Counted from the stretch's first letter, positions 1 through 8,637 are shown. The stretch: DNA of 64,000 nt from an uncultured Alphaproteobacteria bacterium (GCA_944389265.1 CALXLS010000002.1:1-64000); one strand, 5' to 3'. Program-made: numbers and translations. The notes: a model not told the origin generated them from the sequence alone.

Positions 1-404
1 CCGGTATCAAGTTCTAATATATCGCCACCACCATAGTTTTGAATATTATCAACAACACCCAAAACTAAATCATTACGAACAACTTTCATACCTATTAAAT
101 CTGCCTGATAATATTCACCATCTTTTAATTCAGGTAAATCCGCACGACGTATAAACAATTCTATTCCACGCAATAATTCTGCGGCATTACGGTCATTTAC
201 CCCGTCTATTTTTGCTATTACAACTGTAGATTTTGGATTTAATTGACGCACAAAATGAAAAGAATTATCTGCCAATTTATCGCTATATAATTTTAAAGTT
301 TTCAAATCTGTTGGGCTTTGCGTATAAGTTTGAACACGCACTTCACCACGAATACCTTGTGGTGCGACAATTTTACCGACTAAAATTTTATCTAATTCTT
401 TCAT
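1..404 (-). CDS. rimM: 16S rRNA processing protein RimM (3' end off window)
   Basis: RimM binds ribosomal protein S19 and helps mature the 30S subunit head. The reverse-strand frame runs from ATG at 404 to the window edge without a stop. Its N-terminus contains the family pattern GKIVAPQGIRGEVRV, followed by the RimM barrel and a PRC-barrel-like part (GEYYQADLIGMKVV). About 134 residues are visible and the C-terminus is missing. It lies downstream of rpsP, as in the common rpsP-rimM-trmD-rplS operon, but a small extra ORF separates the two and overlaps the rimM start by 17 bases. The start is chosen because the family motif begins about ten residues after it. Confidence 0.9.
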   Translation of the reverse strand, partial: MKELDKILVGKIVAPQGIRGEVRVQTYTQSPTDLKTLKLYSDKLADNSFHFVRQLNPKSTVVIAKIDGVNDRNAAELLRGIELFIRRADLPELKDGEYYQADLIGMKVVRNDLVLGVVDNIQNYGGGDILELDT

Positions 405-603
405 TTTGTTTATATTTAGTTAAATTTTCAATCACATGTTGAACATATCTTGAACAAATTTCTGGGTCACATTCACATATAGACTTTTCACAAAAATAAT
501 TTTCTTGTGTTTGTCTATAAAATTCCTCCATACGATAAGTTGTATCGCATTTAAAAGGAACTATTTTATCATGCGGACAAAACTCTAGTTTTTTATCTAC
601 CAA
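388..603 (-). CDS. Small Cys-rich protein of unknown function between rpsP and rimM
   Basis: Not recognised. About 71 residues if translation starts at TTG 603, which has an AAAGG-like ribosome site about nine bases upstream. The open frame extends to 645, but that part is the stem-loop after rpsP and is unlikely to be coding. Six cysteines are visible (EFCPHD, FKCD, then YFCEKSICECDPEICSRY), suggesting metal binding or disulfides; there is no signal peptide, so metal binding is more likely. The C-terminus is basic. Its end overlaps the rimM start by 17 bases, suggesting translational coupling. It could be a lineage-specific ribosome-linked protein, but that is inference from position only. 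Confidence 0.55.
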   Translation of the reverse strand: MVDKKLEFCPHDKIVPFKCDTTYRMEEFYRQTQENYFCEKSICECDPEICSRYVQHVIENLTKYKQNERIR

Positions 604-622
604 ATTTAATAACCTTTTTACG

Positions 623-651
623 AAAACTCGGGTGCTATTACACACCCGAGT
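623..651 (-). terminator. Stem-loop after rpsP, probably a partial terminator
   Basis: A nine-pair perfect stem (ACTCGGGTG with CACCCGAGT) around an eight-base loop lies just after the rpsP stop on the reverse strand. It is followed by TTTTCG, a short and impure T run, so read-through into the small ORF and rimM is likely. It may lower expression of the distal genes relative to rpsP. Confidence 0.6.
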
Positions 652-667
652 AAGTTAAAGCAAAAAA

Positions 668-1105
668 TTATTCAGCAACAGTTTCTGCTGTTGTTTCTTC
701 AGCAGGTGCTTCTGCCGCAGCCTTTGCAGCCGCTTCTGCTGCTGCTTTTTCTTCGGCTATTTTAGCCAATTTTTCTTGTTTATCTTTGATTTTCATTTGA
801 GTTTTTTCAGACTGCAAATGTTTTTTTGTCTGAACAGGAATTGGTTTCTTTGCTACTAAACCTGCATTTGCCAAGAATTTATAAACACGATCAGAAGGTT
901 TTGCACCTTTTTCCATCCAAGCTTTAACCGCATCAATGTTTAAAACAACGCGTTTTTCGCTGTCTTTTGGTTGCATTGGGTCATATTTACCAACTGTATC
1001 TAAAACATTACCAGAATTACGTGCATTACGAGAATCTGTAACCACTACATGGTAATAAGGACGTTTTTTTGCACCAAAGCGTGCCAATCTAATAACTGTT
1101 GCCAT
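668..1105 (-). CDS. rpsP: 30S ribosomal protein S16
   Basis: Structural component of the small subunit. The N-terminus MATVIRLARFGAKKRPYYHV and the following VVTDSRNARNSG are diagnostic of S16. The core covers residues 1-85. The C-terminal 60 residues form an Ala/Glu/Lys-rich tail (KAAAEAAAKAAAEAPAEE), longer than in E. coli S16 (82 residues) but of the kind common in alphaproteobacteria. The ribosome site AAGGAG lies 8 bases before ATG 1105. It has a 5' leader of about 140 bases with hairpins. It is first in an operon with the small Cys-rich ORF and rimM. Confidence 0.97.
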   Translation of the reverse strand: MATVIRLARFGAKKRPYYHVVVTDSRNARNSGNVLDTVGKYDPMQPKDSEKRVVLNIDAVKAWMEKGAKPSDRVYKFLANAGLVAKKPIPVQTKKHLQSEKTQMKIKDKQEKLAKIAEEKAAAEAAAKAAAEAPAEETTAETVAE

Positions 1106-1244
1106 ATTTTTTGCTCCTTAAATTTTTTTATTTTCCCCAAAAAGCCACAATAAAAATCATTCATCAAGAGCGAAACTCGCCGGTTGATGTTCCACACGCA
1201 TACCGCGTACTGGTGCTATATTAATGGCAATCTTTGGGATTTGC
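1106..1244 (-). promoter_or_regulatory. Structured 5' leader of rpsP
   Basis: Predicted transcription from the promoter at 1251-1279 gives a leader of about 140 bases. It contains a hairpin closed by CATCAA/TTGATG with an inner GAG/CTC (1159-1186 region), a smaller ACGC/GCGT hairpin near 1195-1210, and a possible 14-codon ORF (start near 1203, MRVEHQPASFALDE). Such leaders often carry ribosomal-protein autoregulation. No known S16 leader family is recognised, so the role is inference. Confidence 0.4.
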
Positions 1245-1250
1245 GGAGTA

Positions 1251-1279
1251 ATTATTGTATAAAAAATAAGAAAAGTCAA
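1251..1279 (-). promoter_or_regulatory. Promoter of rpsP
   Basis: On the reverse strand TTGACT (1279-1274) is separated by 17 bases from AATAAT (1256-1251). It lies back to back with the forward promoter of the lipoprotein gene, leaving only five bases between the two -35 boxes. Confidence 0.55.
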
Positions 1280-1284
1280 ATAAT

Positions 1285-1313
1285 TTGTCTATTTTAGTTT
1301 TATCTGATATAAT
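1285..1313 (+). promoter_or_regulatory. Promoter of the lipoprotein gene
   Basis: TTGTCT (1285-1290), a 17-base spacer, then a perfect TATAAT (1308-1313). The predicted leader is about 30 bases and contains the strong ribosome site AAGGAG just before ATG 1352. Confidence 0.6.
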
Positions 1314-1351
1314 TCTTACGTTCGGTTTTATATAATAACAAGGAGAAAAAA

Positions 1352-1756
1352 ATGAAGAAAATAATATCTCTTGCAATCATGTTGTCTATTCCTGTACTTT
1401 CTGGTTGTGGTTCAGACAAACCGACACCAGAAGATTATGTTTCAATTCAAAACGAAACTAAAAAAGACAATTTGACTGTCGTTGGTATAGGCGTTGGTGG
1501 TGACTACATTATAAAACTAGAAAAGAATGATGTATTAACTAAAATTGCAAACAAAGAGAAAACTGTAAAATTCTTATCCGTAGAAAATCCGAAACAATAT
1601 ATTGAAGAAGGTTATTGTTTATTAAACATAATTCCAAACACAACAATGCAAGCAATGTCTATGCCAGAAAACAAATGTAATTTCCGCTTATTCTGTGGTT
1701 CTGCAGAAGAAATGAATTATGACGAGATGTATGCCGTAGAAATATGTGAAGAATAA
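1352..1756 (+). CDS. Small lipoprotein of unknown function
   Basis: Not recognised beyond being a lipoprotein. 134 residues. The N-terminus has a basic start, a hydrophobic stretch and a lipobox LSGC (Cys at about residue 19), so the mature protein should be lipid-anchored. After the Cys come GSDKP residues; the +2 residue is Gly, compatible with outer-membrane sorting in the E. coli rule. The mature part is charged and has further cysteines (EGYCLL, NKCNFRLFC, EICEE) that may form disulfides. AAGGAG precedes the ATG. It is monocistronic, with its own promoter and a terminator shared with gdhA. Confidence 0.8.
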   Translation: MKKIISLAIMLSIPVLSGCGSDKPTPEDYVSIQNETKKDNLTVVGIGVGGDYIIKLEKNDVLTKIANKEKTVKFLSVENPKQYIEEGYCLLNIIPNTTMQAMSMPENKCNFRLFCGSAEEMNYDEMYAVEICEE

Positions 1757-1771
1757 TAAAAATTCACAAAT

Positions 1772-1800
1772 AAAAATCCCCGGGAATCGGGGATTTTTAT
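1772..1800. terminator. Bidirectional terminator between lipoprotein gene and gdhA
   Basis: AAAAATCCCCG / CGGGGATTTTT stem with a short loop and T runs on both strands, placed between convergent stops at 1756 and 1801. Confidence 0.85.
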
Positions 1801-3054
1801 TTAACACCAACCGCGTAATTTCATAGCCGCTGCGACTCTTTTGATAGAGTGCATATAAGCTGCTTCACGCATAGGAACATTATATTCCTCTTTAATTTTA
1901 TAAATTGCGTCGAAAGCATTTTTCATCGCGATTTCTTCTTTCTGTTCTACTTCTTCTTCGCCCCAATAATAACCATAACGATTTTGGACCCATTCAAAGT
2001 AAGAAACTGTCACACCACCTGCATTTGCCAAAATATCCGGCACAACAGTCACACCGTTTGCCAACAATATTTCTTCGCCTTCCAGGGTTGTAGGACCATT
2101 AGCACCTTCAACGACCAACTTTGTCTTTATCAATGGTGCAGTATCTTTATTAATAGTATTTTCCATAGCACATGGTGATAATACATCAACATCCAAAGCC
2201 CAGAATTCTTCGGCTTTAATTTCTTTTGCGCCTGGGAAGTCTTTTATACTACCTTTATTATCTGCTTTATATTTCAACAAAGCGTCTATATCTAACCCGT
2301 TTTCATTAAACAAAATAGTGTTCCATTCAGCGATAGCAATAACTTTCGCCCCCATATCACTACTGCATTTAGCGGTAAAACTACCTACATTTCCGAAACC
2401 TTGTATGGCTATACGCGCACCTTTCATTTCTTTTCCCTGTTTCTTCAAGGCTTCAGACATTATGATAGAAATACCAAGACCTGTTGCTTTTGTACGCCCC
2501 AAAGAACCAGCTAATTCGACTGGTTTCCCTGTAAACGTACCGAAAGAGGCTTCACCAGATAGTTTAATATATTCGTCTATCATCCAAGCCATAATCTGAC
2601 CATTTGTATTTACGTCTGGGGCAGGGACATCTTTCTTTTCACCCAAGATAGGATAGATAGCATCGACGTATCCACGACATAAACGTTCTAATTCACCCTG
2701 AGACAAAGTTTTTGGGTCGACAATTATACCACCTTTACCGCCACCATAAGGAATACCTGTGACAGCACATTTAAAAGTCATCCAAATAGACAATGCTGCA
2801 ACTTCATCTTTACTAACTGCGGGATGGAAACGAACACCACCTTTAGATGGGCCAATTGCAGTATTGTGTTGTGCACGATAACCAGTAAACACTTTTATAG
2901 AACCGTCATCCATTTTTACAGGAATCGAGATCTCAAGCATACGCTGAGGATTTTTTAAAATTTCATAAACATCCGCATTCAAGCCCAACTTATCACATGC
3001 TACCTTTACTCGTTGTTGTGCTGCTAATAACGGATTCATATTTTCATTTGCCAT
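1801..3054 (-). CDS. gdhA: Glutamate dehydrogenase (Glu/Leu/Phe/Val family)
   Basis: Interconverts glutamate and 2-oxoglutarate plus ammonia. 417 residues, the usual size of the small hexameric type. The dimerisation/substrate domain carries GPSKGGVRFHP and PYGGGKGGI with the catalytic lysines, and PAPDVNTN with the catalytic Asp. The nucleotide domain carries GFGNVGS. The acidic residue at the end of the second strand (AIAEWN) favours NAD over NADP, but that is inference. The open frame extends 17 codons upstream; ATG 3054 is preferred because GGGAG lies eight bases before it and family homology starts there. It is monocistronic. Confidence 0.93.
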   Translation of the reverse strand: MANENMNPLLAAQQRVKVACDKLGLNADVYEILKNPQRMLEISIPVKMDDGSIKVFTGYRAQHNTAIGPSKGGVRFHPAVSKDEVAALSIWMTFKCAVTGIPYGGGKGGIIVDPKTLSQGELERLCRGYVDAIYPILGEKKDVPAPDVNTNGQIMAWMIDEYIKLSGEASFGTFTGKPVELAGSLGRTKATGLGISIIMSEALKKQGKEMKGARIAIQGFGNVGSFTAKCSSDMGAKVIAIAEWNTILFNENGLDIDALLKYKADNKGSIKDFPGAKEIKAEEFWALDVDVLSPCAMENTINKDTAPLIKTKLVVEGANGPTTLEGEEILLANGVTVVPDILANAGGVTVSYFEWVQNRYGYYWGEEEVEQKEEIAMKNAFDAIYKIKEEYNVPMREAAYMHSIKRVAAAMKLRGWC

Positions 3055-3186
3055 AATTAAGTCTCCCTTTTTGTTTAGGCATAAATAAGGTAGGACTGAA
3101 AACAATAAAAAGCAACAGGAAAAACACTTCAGCGTTTTCTGCTGGACTTTTTGCTGTCAAGGGTATAAAATCGAGCCATAAAAATT

Positions 3187-3260
3187 GCGGGCGTGGTATA
3201 ATGGTAGCACGTCAGCTTCCCAAGCTGAAGACGAGGGTTCGATTCCCTTCGCCCGCACCA
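3187..3260 (+). tRNA. tRNA-Gly(CCC)
   Basis: Cloverleaf with acceptor GCGGGCG/CGCCCGC, D-loop AATGGTAG, anticodon loop TTCCCAA (anticodon CCC), T-loop GGTTCGATTCC and an encoded CCA end. It closely resembles E. coli glyU. Confidence 0.97.
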
Positions 3261-3265
3261 AGAAT

Positions 3266-3294
3266 AAAAAAAGGGGGGCAAAGCCCCTTTTTAT
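3266..3294. terminator. Terminator after tRNA-Gly, shared with the 3291 gene
   Basis: AAGGGG/CCCCTT stem with CAAAG loop, A run on one side and T run on the other, so it can end transcription from both directions. Confidence 0.8.
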
Positions 3295-3572
3295 TTTGTT
3301 TTACAACTAACTTTTTTAGAATCTTCTATTTGCTTTATTTGTTGTTTATATTCTTCATATTTAGCCCGAATGGATTTTAATATTTTTTTATTACCGTTAT
3401 TTTTTATCGCGGACTTTTTTAATTGTTCTACTTGTCTTGCGATTATATAACTCCCACATAGTTTTGCACTAGATTCCAAAGAAGTCAGCAAGGCAATCAT
3501 ATTTTCCATATTTAATTCTAGTTCTGATTTACCTTCTTTATATTTATTAAAGCTCTGACGTTTTTCATTCAT
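3291..3572 (-). CDS. Small basic helical protein of unknown function
   Basis: Not recognised. 93 residues, rich in Lys, Glu and Gln, predicted almost entirely helical (for example SIRAKYEEYKQQIKQIED), with no signal peptide or membrane segment. Two Cys are present (KLCGSY, VSCKTK). Its ATG lies two bases after the stop of the upstream LysM gene, so the two are probably one transcript and the protein may work with the LysM protein. Its stop codon sits inside the terminator. Confidence 0.65.
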   Translation of the reverse strand: MNEKRQSFNKYKEGKSELELNMENMIALLTSLESSAKLCGSYIIARQVEQLKKSAIKNNGNKKILKSIRAKYEEYKQQIKQIEDSKKVSCKTK

Positions 3573-3574
3573 TT

Positions 3575-4717
3575 TTATTTTTCTCCGACAGGTATTTGTA
3601 ATAATTGTTTAGGAAATATCAAATCTGGATTTTCAATATTATTACGTTCTGCGATTATGCTGAACAATACACCTTTACGTAAAAAATTACGTGCAATAAT
3701 CCATAAACAATCACCTTTTCTAACTGTATAATAAGTATCGTCGTCACCCGTCATTTCTGGCATAACAAAAGTATGTCCAACCTGCGCAATAGTACGACCA
3801 TCCCCATCATGCAAACGAATTGTTAAAGTATATTTTTCTCCAACTTTTAATTCGCCCACATCTGCACCCAACCCAAAATGTTTATGGTCTGAAACTTTTG
3901 CAAAACCTAGATATTTATCGTTTAAAGATAAAGACACGCGCAACCGAGGTAATGCATCCCCAGTGACTACGATTCTACCAGTATCTAAATAATCTATTTT
4001 TGAAACGACTAGATCTCCATCTGTTAACAAAGTTGGTGCTTGTAACAAAGTGCTTCCATCTTTTGTCATTAATAAAGAGACTGAATTTTTATATCCACGA
4101 GGAGATATGTATATAAAAACATTTTCTTCCGATTTTATTTCTGGTTCAACACCGATTAAAGATATTGTATAATTACCAGCATCAAAAACGCGTGCCGGAG
4201 CATATACAAATTCACCATTTGAATCTGTACGTTCTGTTGCGACGACTTTACCGTCAATAACTATTGATATGCTTTTATCTGCCATCCAACGCCCTGCAAC
4301 AACTATTGTTCCTTCAGGTTCTATTCTAACTATATCAAACATAGGAGAAGACATTTCTTCTACTGTACGAACGACAGGTTCTGGCACCGGTTCTGCAACA
4401 ATTACTTTCGGTGTAGAACTTGAACGAACAAAAGCCACCCAAACGGCGACAAATATTACCAACAAAGCACAAAAAATAGGGAACCAATATGCTGCCAAAC
4501 CTGTTTTACGCTGTTGTTTATTTTGCGTCGAAGCCATGGCATCGTCATCTTTTTTAGGAGCAGGGCGCGCAAAAATATTTAAAGTTTTCAAAAAGCGTCT
4601 TGCAAAATTACGACGGTTTTCCATCCAATTATTTTGCTGCGCAATTGCGCTATCTATCAATTCATCTGTAGAAACTTTAACTTTCTTGCTGTTTGCTTTA
4701 TTGCTGCTTTTTGACAT
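3575..4717 (-). CDS. Membrane-anchored LysM peptidoglycan-binding protein
   Basis: 380 residues. A basic cytoplasmic N-terminus (about 1-72) precedes one membrane segment (about 73-98, AAYWFPIFCALLVIFVAVWVAF), a periplasmic region with Ig-like repeats (GKVVATERTDSNGEFVYAP type), and a C-terminal LysM domain (about 331-377, YTVRKGDCLWIIARNFLRKG then NPDLIFPKQLLQIP). LysM binds N-acetylglucosamine in peptidoglycan. The layout of cytoplasmic tail, transmembrane helix, Ig-like repeats and LysM is common in alphaproteobacterial envelope proteins. It probably tethers membrane and wall; the exact role is not known. Confidence 0.8.
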   Translation of the reverse strand: MSKSSNKANSKKVKVSTDELIDSAIAQQNNWMENRRNFARRFLKTLNIFARPAPKKDDDAMASTQNKQQRKTGLAAYWFPIFCALLVIFVAVWVAFVRSSSTPKVIVAEPVPEPVVRTVEEMSSPMFDIVRIEPEGTIVVAGRWMADKSISIVIDGKVVATERTDSNGEFVYAPARVFDAGNYTISLIGVEPEIKSEENVFIYISPRGYKNSVSLLMTKDGSTLLQAPTLLTDGDLVVSKIDYLDTGRIVVTGDALPRLRVSLSLNDKYLGFAKVSDHKHFGLGADVGELKVGEKYTLTIRLHDGDGRTIAQVGHTFVMPEMTGDDDTYYTVRKGDCLWIIARNFLRKGVLFSIIAERNNIENPDLIFPKQLLQIPVGEK

Positions 4718-4760
4718 ACCTGTATTCTCCTAAGATTATTATAATAATTACTTTGGACAA

Positions 4761-4788
4761 ATTATTACAAATATAATTTCTTTGTCAA
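4761..4788 (-). promoter_or_regulatory. Promoter of the LysM gene
   Basis: Reverse-strand TTGACA (4788-4783, perfect -35), 16-base spacer, AATAAT (4766-4761). The predicted start lies about 35 bases before the ATG, which is preceded by TTAGGAG. Confidence 0.55.
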
Positions 4789-4829
4789 CTTATTTATGGT
4801 ATAATTTTATGAACTAACAGGGGACGGAA

Positions 4830-5909
4830 ATGAAGAGAATAGGCATTATGACAACCGGTGGTGATTGTTCCGGTTTAAACACTGTGATTCAGCGTATTTA
4901 TCGTGCTGCCAGCCTACGTGGGTGGCAAGTTATTGGGATTTTAGACGGCACAGATGGTTTAAGTTCCGCACCACCACAATTTATAAAATTTGACAAAGAC
5001 ACGCTTCCCATAGAAAATGCTCGTTTGGCGGGAAGTTTTTTACACAATGGTCGTGCGAATGCGCTAAATTTTGAAACGGCCATTGAACGCGGTAAAGTAG
5101 AACAATTCAACAATAAACTGCGTAAATCTTTATCAGAACTAAAATTAGACGCATTAATTTTAATTGGTGGCAACGGCAGTATATCGCTTGCATGGTGCAA
5201 CAAAGAAATTTATGCTGGTCTACAACTAATTTGTATTCCAAAAACAATAGACATGGACATACCTCTAACCGACAAAACAATCGGTTTTAATACGGCTGTA
5301 CAGCAATTAACAACATTTTGTGATCAACTTATGTTAACTGCACGCAGTCATCACAGATGGTTTGTTGTGCAAACTATGGGGCGCGATTGTGGACAACTTG
5401 CATTGAACGCAGGTATTGCAATAGGCGCAAATGCAATCTTAATTCCCGAGATAAAATTTGACATTAATTCACTAATTTCTCATATAAAAGGCGCCGATTC
5501 AGATTATGGAATAATACTTGTTTCTGAAGGAATTTCTTTACGTGGCCATTCTGGACGCCCAGCAGATATGATTTCAAGAAAATTAACTGCTGCAGGTATT
5601 GTAAATAGACCCGCTTTTCCAGAGCATACGCAAAGAGTAGGTGACACCACCGCTGCGGACAGAATTCTTGCAACAAGAATGGCTGATTGCGCAGTTAATG
5701 CTATTGAAAACAATGAAACTTACGTTATGACCGCAATAAAAGATTGTAAATGTACAACTGTTGGCTTAAACGAATTCTTCAATGCAGGCGAAATAACAAA
5801 CGACCCAAGAATTCCAGGTGTAAAAACATCAGATGCATACGTATCACCAGATGACCCATTATTACAAATCGCAGTAGACATGGGAATTTATATAGGTGAA
5901 ACAAAATAA
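4830..5909 (+). CDS. pfk: 6-phosphofructokinase (ATP or PPi donor uncertain)
   Basis: Phosphorylates fructose 6-phosphate in glycolysis. 359 residues, PfkA superfamily. Motifs: GGDCSGLN near the N-terminus, GGNGS (113-117), PKTIDMD (137-143, with D141 as catalytic base) then TIGFNTA, and QTMGRDCGQLALNAG for substrate binding. The Gly of GGNGS is the residue that favours ATP, while the Lys of PKTID is typical of PPi enzymes; this mixed state is known in a group of ATP-using enzymes. Asp to Asn in GGDGS and Asn to Met in TIDND are unusual. The ribosome site is AGGGGA. It is monocistronic, divergent from the LysM gene. Confidence 0.88.
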   Translation: MKRIGIMTTGGDCSGLNTVIQRIYRAASLRGWQVIGILDGTDGLSSAPPQFIKFDKDTLPIENARLAGSFLHNGRANALNFETAIERGKVEQFNNKLRKSLSELKLDALILIGGNGSISLAWCNKEIYAGLQLICIPKTIDMDIPLTDKTIGFNTAVQQLTTFCDQLMLTARSHHRWFVVQTMGRDCGQLALNAGIAIGANAILIPEIKFDINSLISHIKGADSDYGIILVSEGISLRGHSGRPADMISRKLTAAGIVNRPAFPEHTQRVGDTTAADRILATRMADCAVNAIENNETYVMTAIKDCKCTTVGLNEFFNAGEITNDPRIPGVKTSDAYVSPDDPLLQIAVDMGIYIGETK

Positions 5910-5910
5910 T

Positions 5911-5939
5911 AAAAATCCCACCGTTTGGTGGGATTTTTA
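5911..5939. terminator. Terminator after pfk, shared with dnaK
   Basis: AAAAATCCCACC/GGTGGGATTTTT perfect stem with GTTT loop between convergent genes. Confidence 0.9.
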
Positions 5940-5954
5940 TTATTTTTTAACAAT

Positions 5955-7844
5955 TTATTTCTTTTCAGAAAAATCTGCATCACGCGTACCATCGTCATTA
6001 GACTTTGATTCACCACCTTGTGCAGCAGATTCCTGTGAAGCCTTGTAAACCGCTTCACCAAGTTTCATTGCTTTTTCTGCTAATGCTTCTGTCTTATTTT
6101 TCAAAGATTCTGCAGTTGCATCAGATTTTGCCAATTCATCAGCAAGTTCTTTCTTTGCATCTTCAATGGCTTTCTTTTCATCTTCACTAATTTTATCGCC
6201 ATGTTCTTTCAAAGACTTTTCTATACTGAAGATAGCAGTTTCTGCATTATTTTTTGCTTCTGCTAATTCACGTTTTTTCTTATCTGCATCTGCATTAGCG
6301 GCCGCTTCATCAACCATACGTTTAATTTCTTCTTCGGACAAACCGCCATCAGATTTAATAGAAATAGCCTGTTCTTTCCCTGTACCTTTATCTTTTGCAG
6401 ACACATGAACAATACCATTAGCGTCGATATCAAAAGACACTTCAATTTGTGGCATACCACGTGGAGCAGGTGCAATACCTTCCAAATTAAACTGACCCAG
6501 CAGTTTATTGTCTGCTGCCATATCACGTTCACCCTGGAATACACGAATTGTAACTGCAGATTGATTATCTTCTGCGGTACTAAAAACTTGTGACTTCTTA
6601 GTAGGTATAGTAGTATTACGGTCAATCAAGCGTGTAAATACACCACCCAAAGTTTCAATTCCCAAAGACAGTGGTGTGACATCCAGCAATAGGACATCTT
6701 TTACATCACCTTTTAGAACGCCACCTTGAATTGCGGCCCCCAAAGCAACTACTTCATCTGGGTTAACGCCTTTATGAGGTTCACGCCCAAAGAATTCTTT
6801 AACAGTTTCAACTACCTTTGGCATACGTGTCTGACCACCAACCAAGATAACTTCATTAATCTGAGATTTATCTAAGCCAGCATCTTTTAACGCTTTACGG
6901 CAAGGTTCGATTGTTTTCTGAATCAAATCATCAACCAAAGACTCCAACTTTGCACGTGTCAAAGATGTATTAAAGTGTTTTGGCCCAGTTGCATCTGCGG
7001 TTAAGAAAGGCAAGTTAATATCAGCAGAAGTTTTTGAAGACAATTCAATTTTTGCTTTTTCTGCCGCTTCTTTCAAACGTTGCAAGGCCAATTTATCATT
7101 GGACAAATCAATACCTGTCTGCGCTTTAAATTCATCGATTAAGTATTTCAGAATACGAGCATCAAAGTCAGAACCACCAAGTGCAGTATCACCATTTGTA
7201 GATTTAACTTCGAAAACGCCGTCTACGATTTCCAAGATAGAAATATCGAAAGTACCACCACCTAAGTCATATACAGCGATTGTACCATTTTTATCTTTAT
7301 CCAAACCATACGCCAACGCCGCTGCAGTAGGTTCATTAACGATACGCAAAACGTTCAATCCTGCGATACGACCTGCGTCTTTTGTAGCCTGACGCTGAGA
7401 ATCATTAAAATATGCAGGAACAGTAATAACTGCATCTGTTACTGTTTCACCAAGATAAGCTTCTGCATCTTTTTTCAATTTTGCCAAGACCATAGCAGAA
7501 ATCTGGGAAGGAGCATATTTTTTACCTTCCATTTCAACCCAAGCATCCCCATTATCACCAGCGACAATTTTATAAGGAACGCGGGCTGCAATTTCTTTAA
7601 CTGCAGGGCTATCATAACGCAATCCCATTAATCTTTTAATTTCATAAATTGTATTTTCTGGATTTGTGACAGCTTGGTTTTTAGCGGTAATACCGACCAA
7701 CTGTTCGCCATTTGAAGTCAAAGCGACTACAGACGGTGTAGTGCGTTGTCCTTCTGAGTTTTCAATAATTTTTGGTTCACTTCCATCCATGAAAGCCATG
7801 GCTGAGTTTGTAGTACCCAAATCGATACCTAATACTTTTCCCAT
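5955..7844 (-). CDS. dnaK: Chaperone DnaK (Hsp70)
   Basis: ATP-dependent cytoplasmic chaperone. 629 residues. The ATPase domain starts [17 protein letters not shown] and carries [28 protein letters not shown] and [13 protein letters not shown] linker, [15 protein letters not shown], leads into the substrate-binding domain, and the C-terminus is a charged lid. ATG 7844 is chosen over a GTG three codons upstream because AAGGAG sits eight bases before it. No dnaJ or grpE is adjacent, unlike the common dnaK-dnaJ pair. It has its own promoter. Confidence 0.97.
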   Translation of the reverse strand: MGKVLGIDLGTTNSAMAFMDGSEPKIIENSEGQRTTPSVVALTSNGEQLVGITAKNQAVTNPENTIYEIKRLMGLRYDSPAVKEIAARVPYKIVAGDNGDAWVEMEGKKYAPSQISAMVLAKLKKDAEAYLGETVTDAVITVPAYFNDSQRQATKDAGRIAGLNVLRIVNEPTAAALAYGLDKDKNGTIAVYDLGGGTFDISILEIVDGVFEVKSTNGDTALGGSDFDARILKYLIDEFKAQTGIDLSNDKLALQRLKEAAEKAKIELSSKTSADINLPFLTADATGPKHFNTSLTRAKLESLVDDLIQKTIEPCRKALKDAGLDKSQINEVILVGGQTRMPKVVETVKEFFGREPHKGVNPDEVVALGAAIQGGVLKGDVKDVLLLDVTPLSLGIETLGGVFTRLIDRNTTIPTKKSQVFSTAEDNQSAVTIRVFQGERDMAADNKLLGQFNLEGIAPAPRGMPQIEVSFDIDANGIVHVSAKDKGTGKEQAISIKSDGGLSEEEIKRMVDEAAANADADKKKRELAEAKNNAETAIFSIEKSLKEHGDKISEDEKKAIEDAKKELADELAKSDATAESLKNKTEALAEKAMKLGEAVYKASQESAAQGGESKSNDDGTRDADFSEKK

Positions 7845-7879
7845 TTGTTTCACTCCTTCAAAATCTTTTGCTAAGATAG

Positions 7880-7908
7880 CATATAGTGAATACCAAAAAA
7901 GATTTCAA
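7880..7908 (-). promoter_or_regulatory. Promoter of dnaK, possibly heat-shock responsive
   Basis: Reverse-strand TTGAAA (7908-7903), 17-base spacer, TATATG (7885-7880). It also reads CTTGAAA then CTATAT, which resembles alphaproteobacterial RpoH promoters (CTTG ... CTAT). Heat-shock control is inference. Confidence 0.5.
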
Positions 7909-7933
7909 GACCACAGGAAAAAAATAATAAGAA

Positions 7934-7960
7934 AAACCACCCACAAGGGGGTGGTTTTAA
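7934..7960 (-). terminator. Terminator after rplY
   Basis: AAACCACCC/GGGTGGTTT stem followed by T residues on the reverse strand, between the rplY stop and the dnaK promoter. Confidence 0.85.
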
Positions 7961-7983
7961 AATTACAAATATTTACAAAGAAA

Positions 7984-8604
7984 TTATTTCTTTGCCGCAT
8001 CTGCAGCAGGTGCAGCGGCTGCTTTTGCGCTATCTGCTTCATCTGGCATTTTACCACCAATTGTAGCGAATGCCAATTCTGCCTGATGCAAACCTAACTG
8101 AATACCTTCTGGCAAAACCAAATCAGAACCGTGTACAGATTCACCGATATTCAAATTTGTTAAATCGATAGTAATTTTTTCTGGGATTTTATCAACCAAG
8201 CCACGCAAAGCAACTTTACGAACAGCAAAGTTCAAAACGCCGCCCAATTTTAAACCCTTTGAGATTTCTGCGTTGATAACTTCCACAGGAACGCTTACAT
8301 TTACTGGGCTGTTAACATCGATGCGTTTAAAATCAGCATGAATAACAGCATCAGAAACTGGATGATACTGAATATCCATCAACATAGCATCTTCTGTCCC
8401 ATTAGAAGTTTCAATTTTAAATAATTTAGTACGCAAACTAGGTGTTTTTAACAACATGTTAAAATCGCGCCCATTCAATTCGATTGCGACAGGAGCTTTC
8501 TTTTCACCGTATATAACGGCAGGGATGTTTTTGTTATTACGTATGCTACGTGCGGCCCCCTTGCCAGCAACGTTGCGAATTTCTGCTTTTAAATTAATTG
8601 CCAT
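7984..8604 (-). CDS. rplY: 50S ribosomal protein L25/Ctc family
   Basis: Binds 5S rRNA. 206 residues, the long CTC form with an N-terminal L25 domain (about 1-90, AEIRNVAGKGAARSIRNN ... PAVIYG) and the C-terminal beta domain (VINAEISKGLKLGGVLNFAVRKV). An Ala-rich tail (AKAAAAPAADAAKK) ends the protein. The ribosome site AAGGA precedes ATG 8604. The usual neighbour pth is not present. Confidence 0.95.
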   Translation of the reverse strand: MAINLKAEIRNVAGKGAARSIRNNKNIPAVIYGEKKAPVAIELNGRDFNMLLKTPSLRTKLFKIETSNGTEDAMLMDIQYHPVSDAVIHADFKRIDVNSPVNVSVPVEVINAEISKGLKLGGVLNFAVRKVALRGLVDKIPEKITIDLTNLNIGESVHGSDLVLPEGIQLGLHQAELAFATIGGKMPDEADSAKAAAAPAADAAKK

Positions 8605-8637
8605 TTTTTAGTCCTTTTTATAATTTTTATATTTTTT

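Noticed and set aside
1801-3105. Longer gdhA start at 3105
   Set aside because: The 17 extra residues have no homology, and the ribosome site GGGAG fits ATG 3054.
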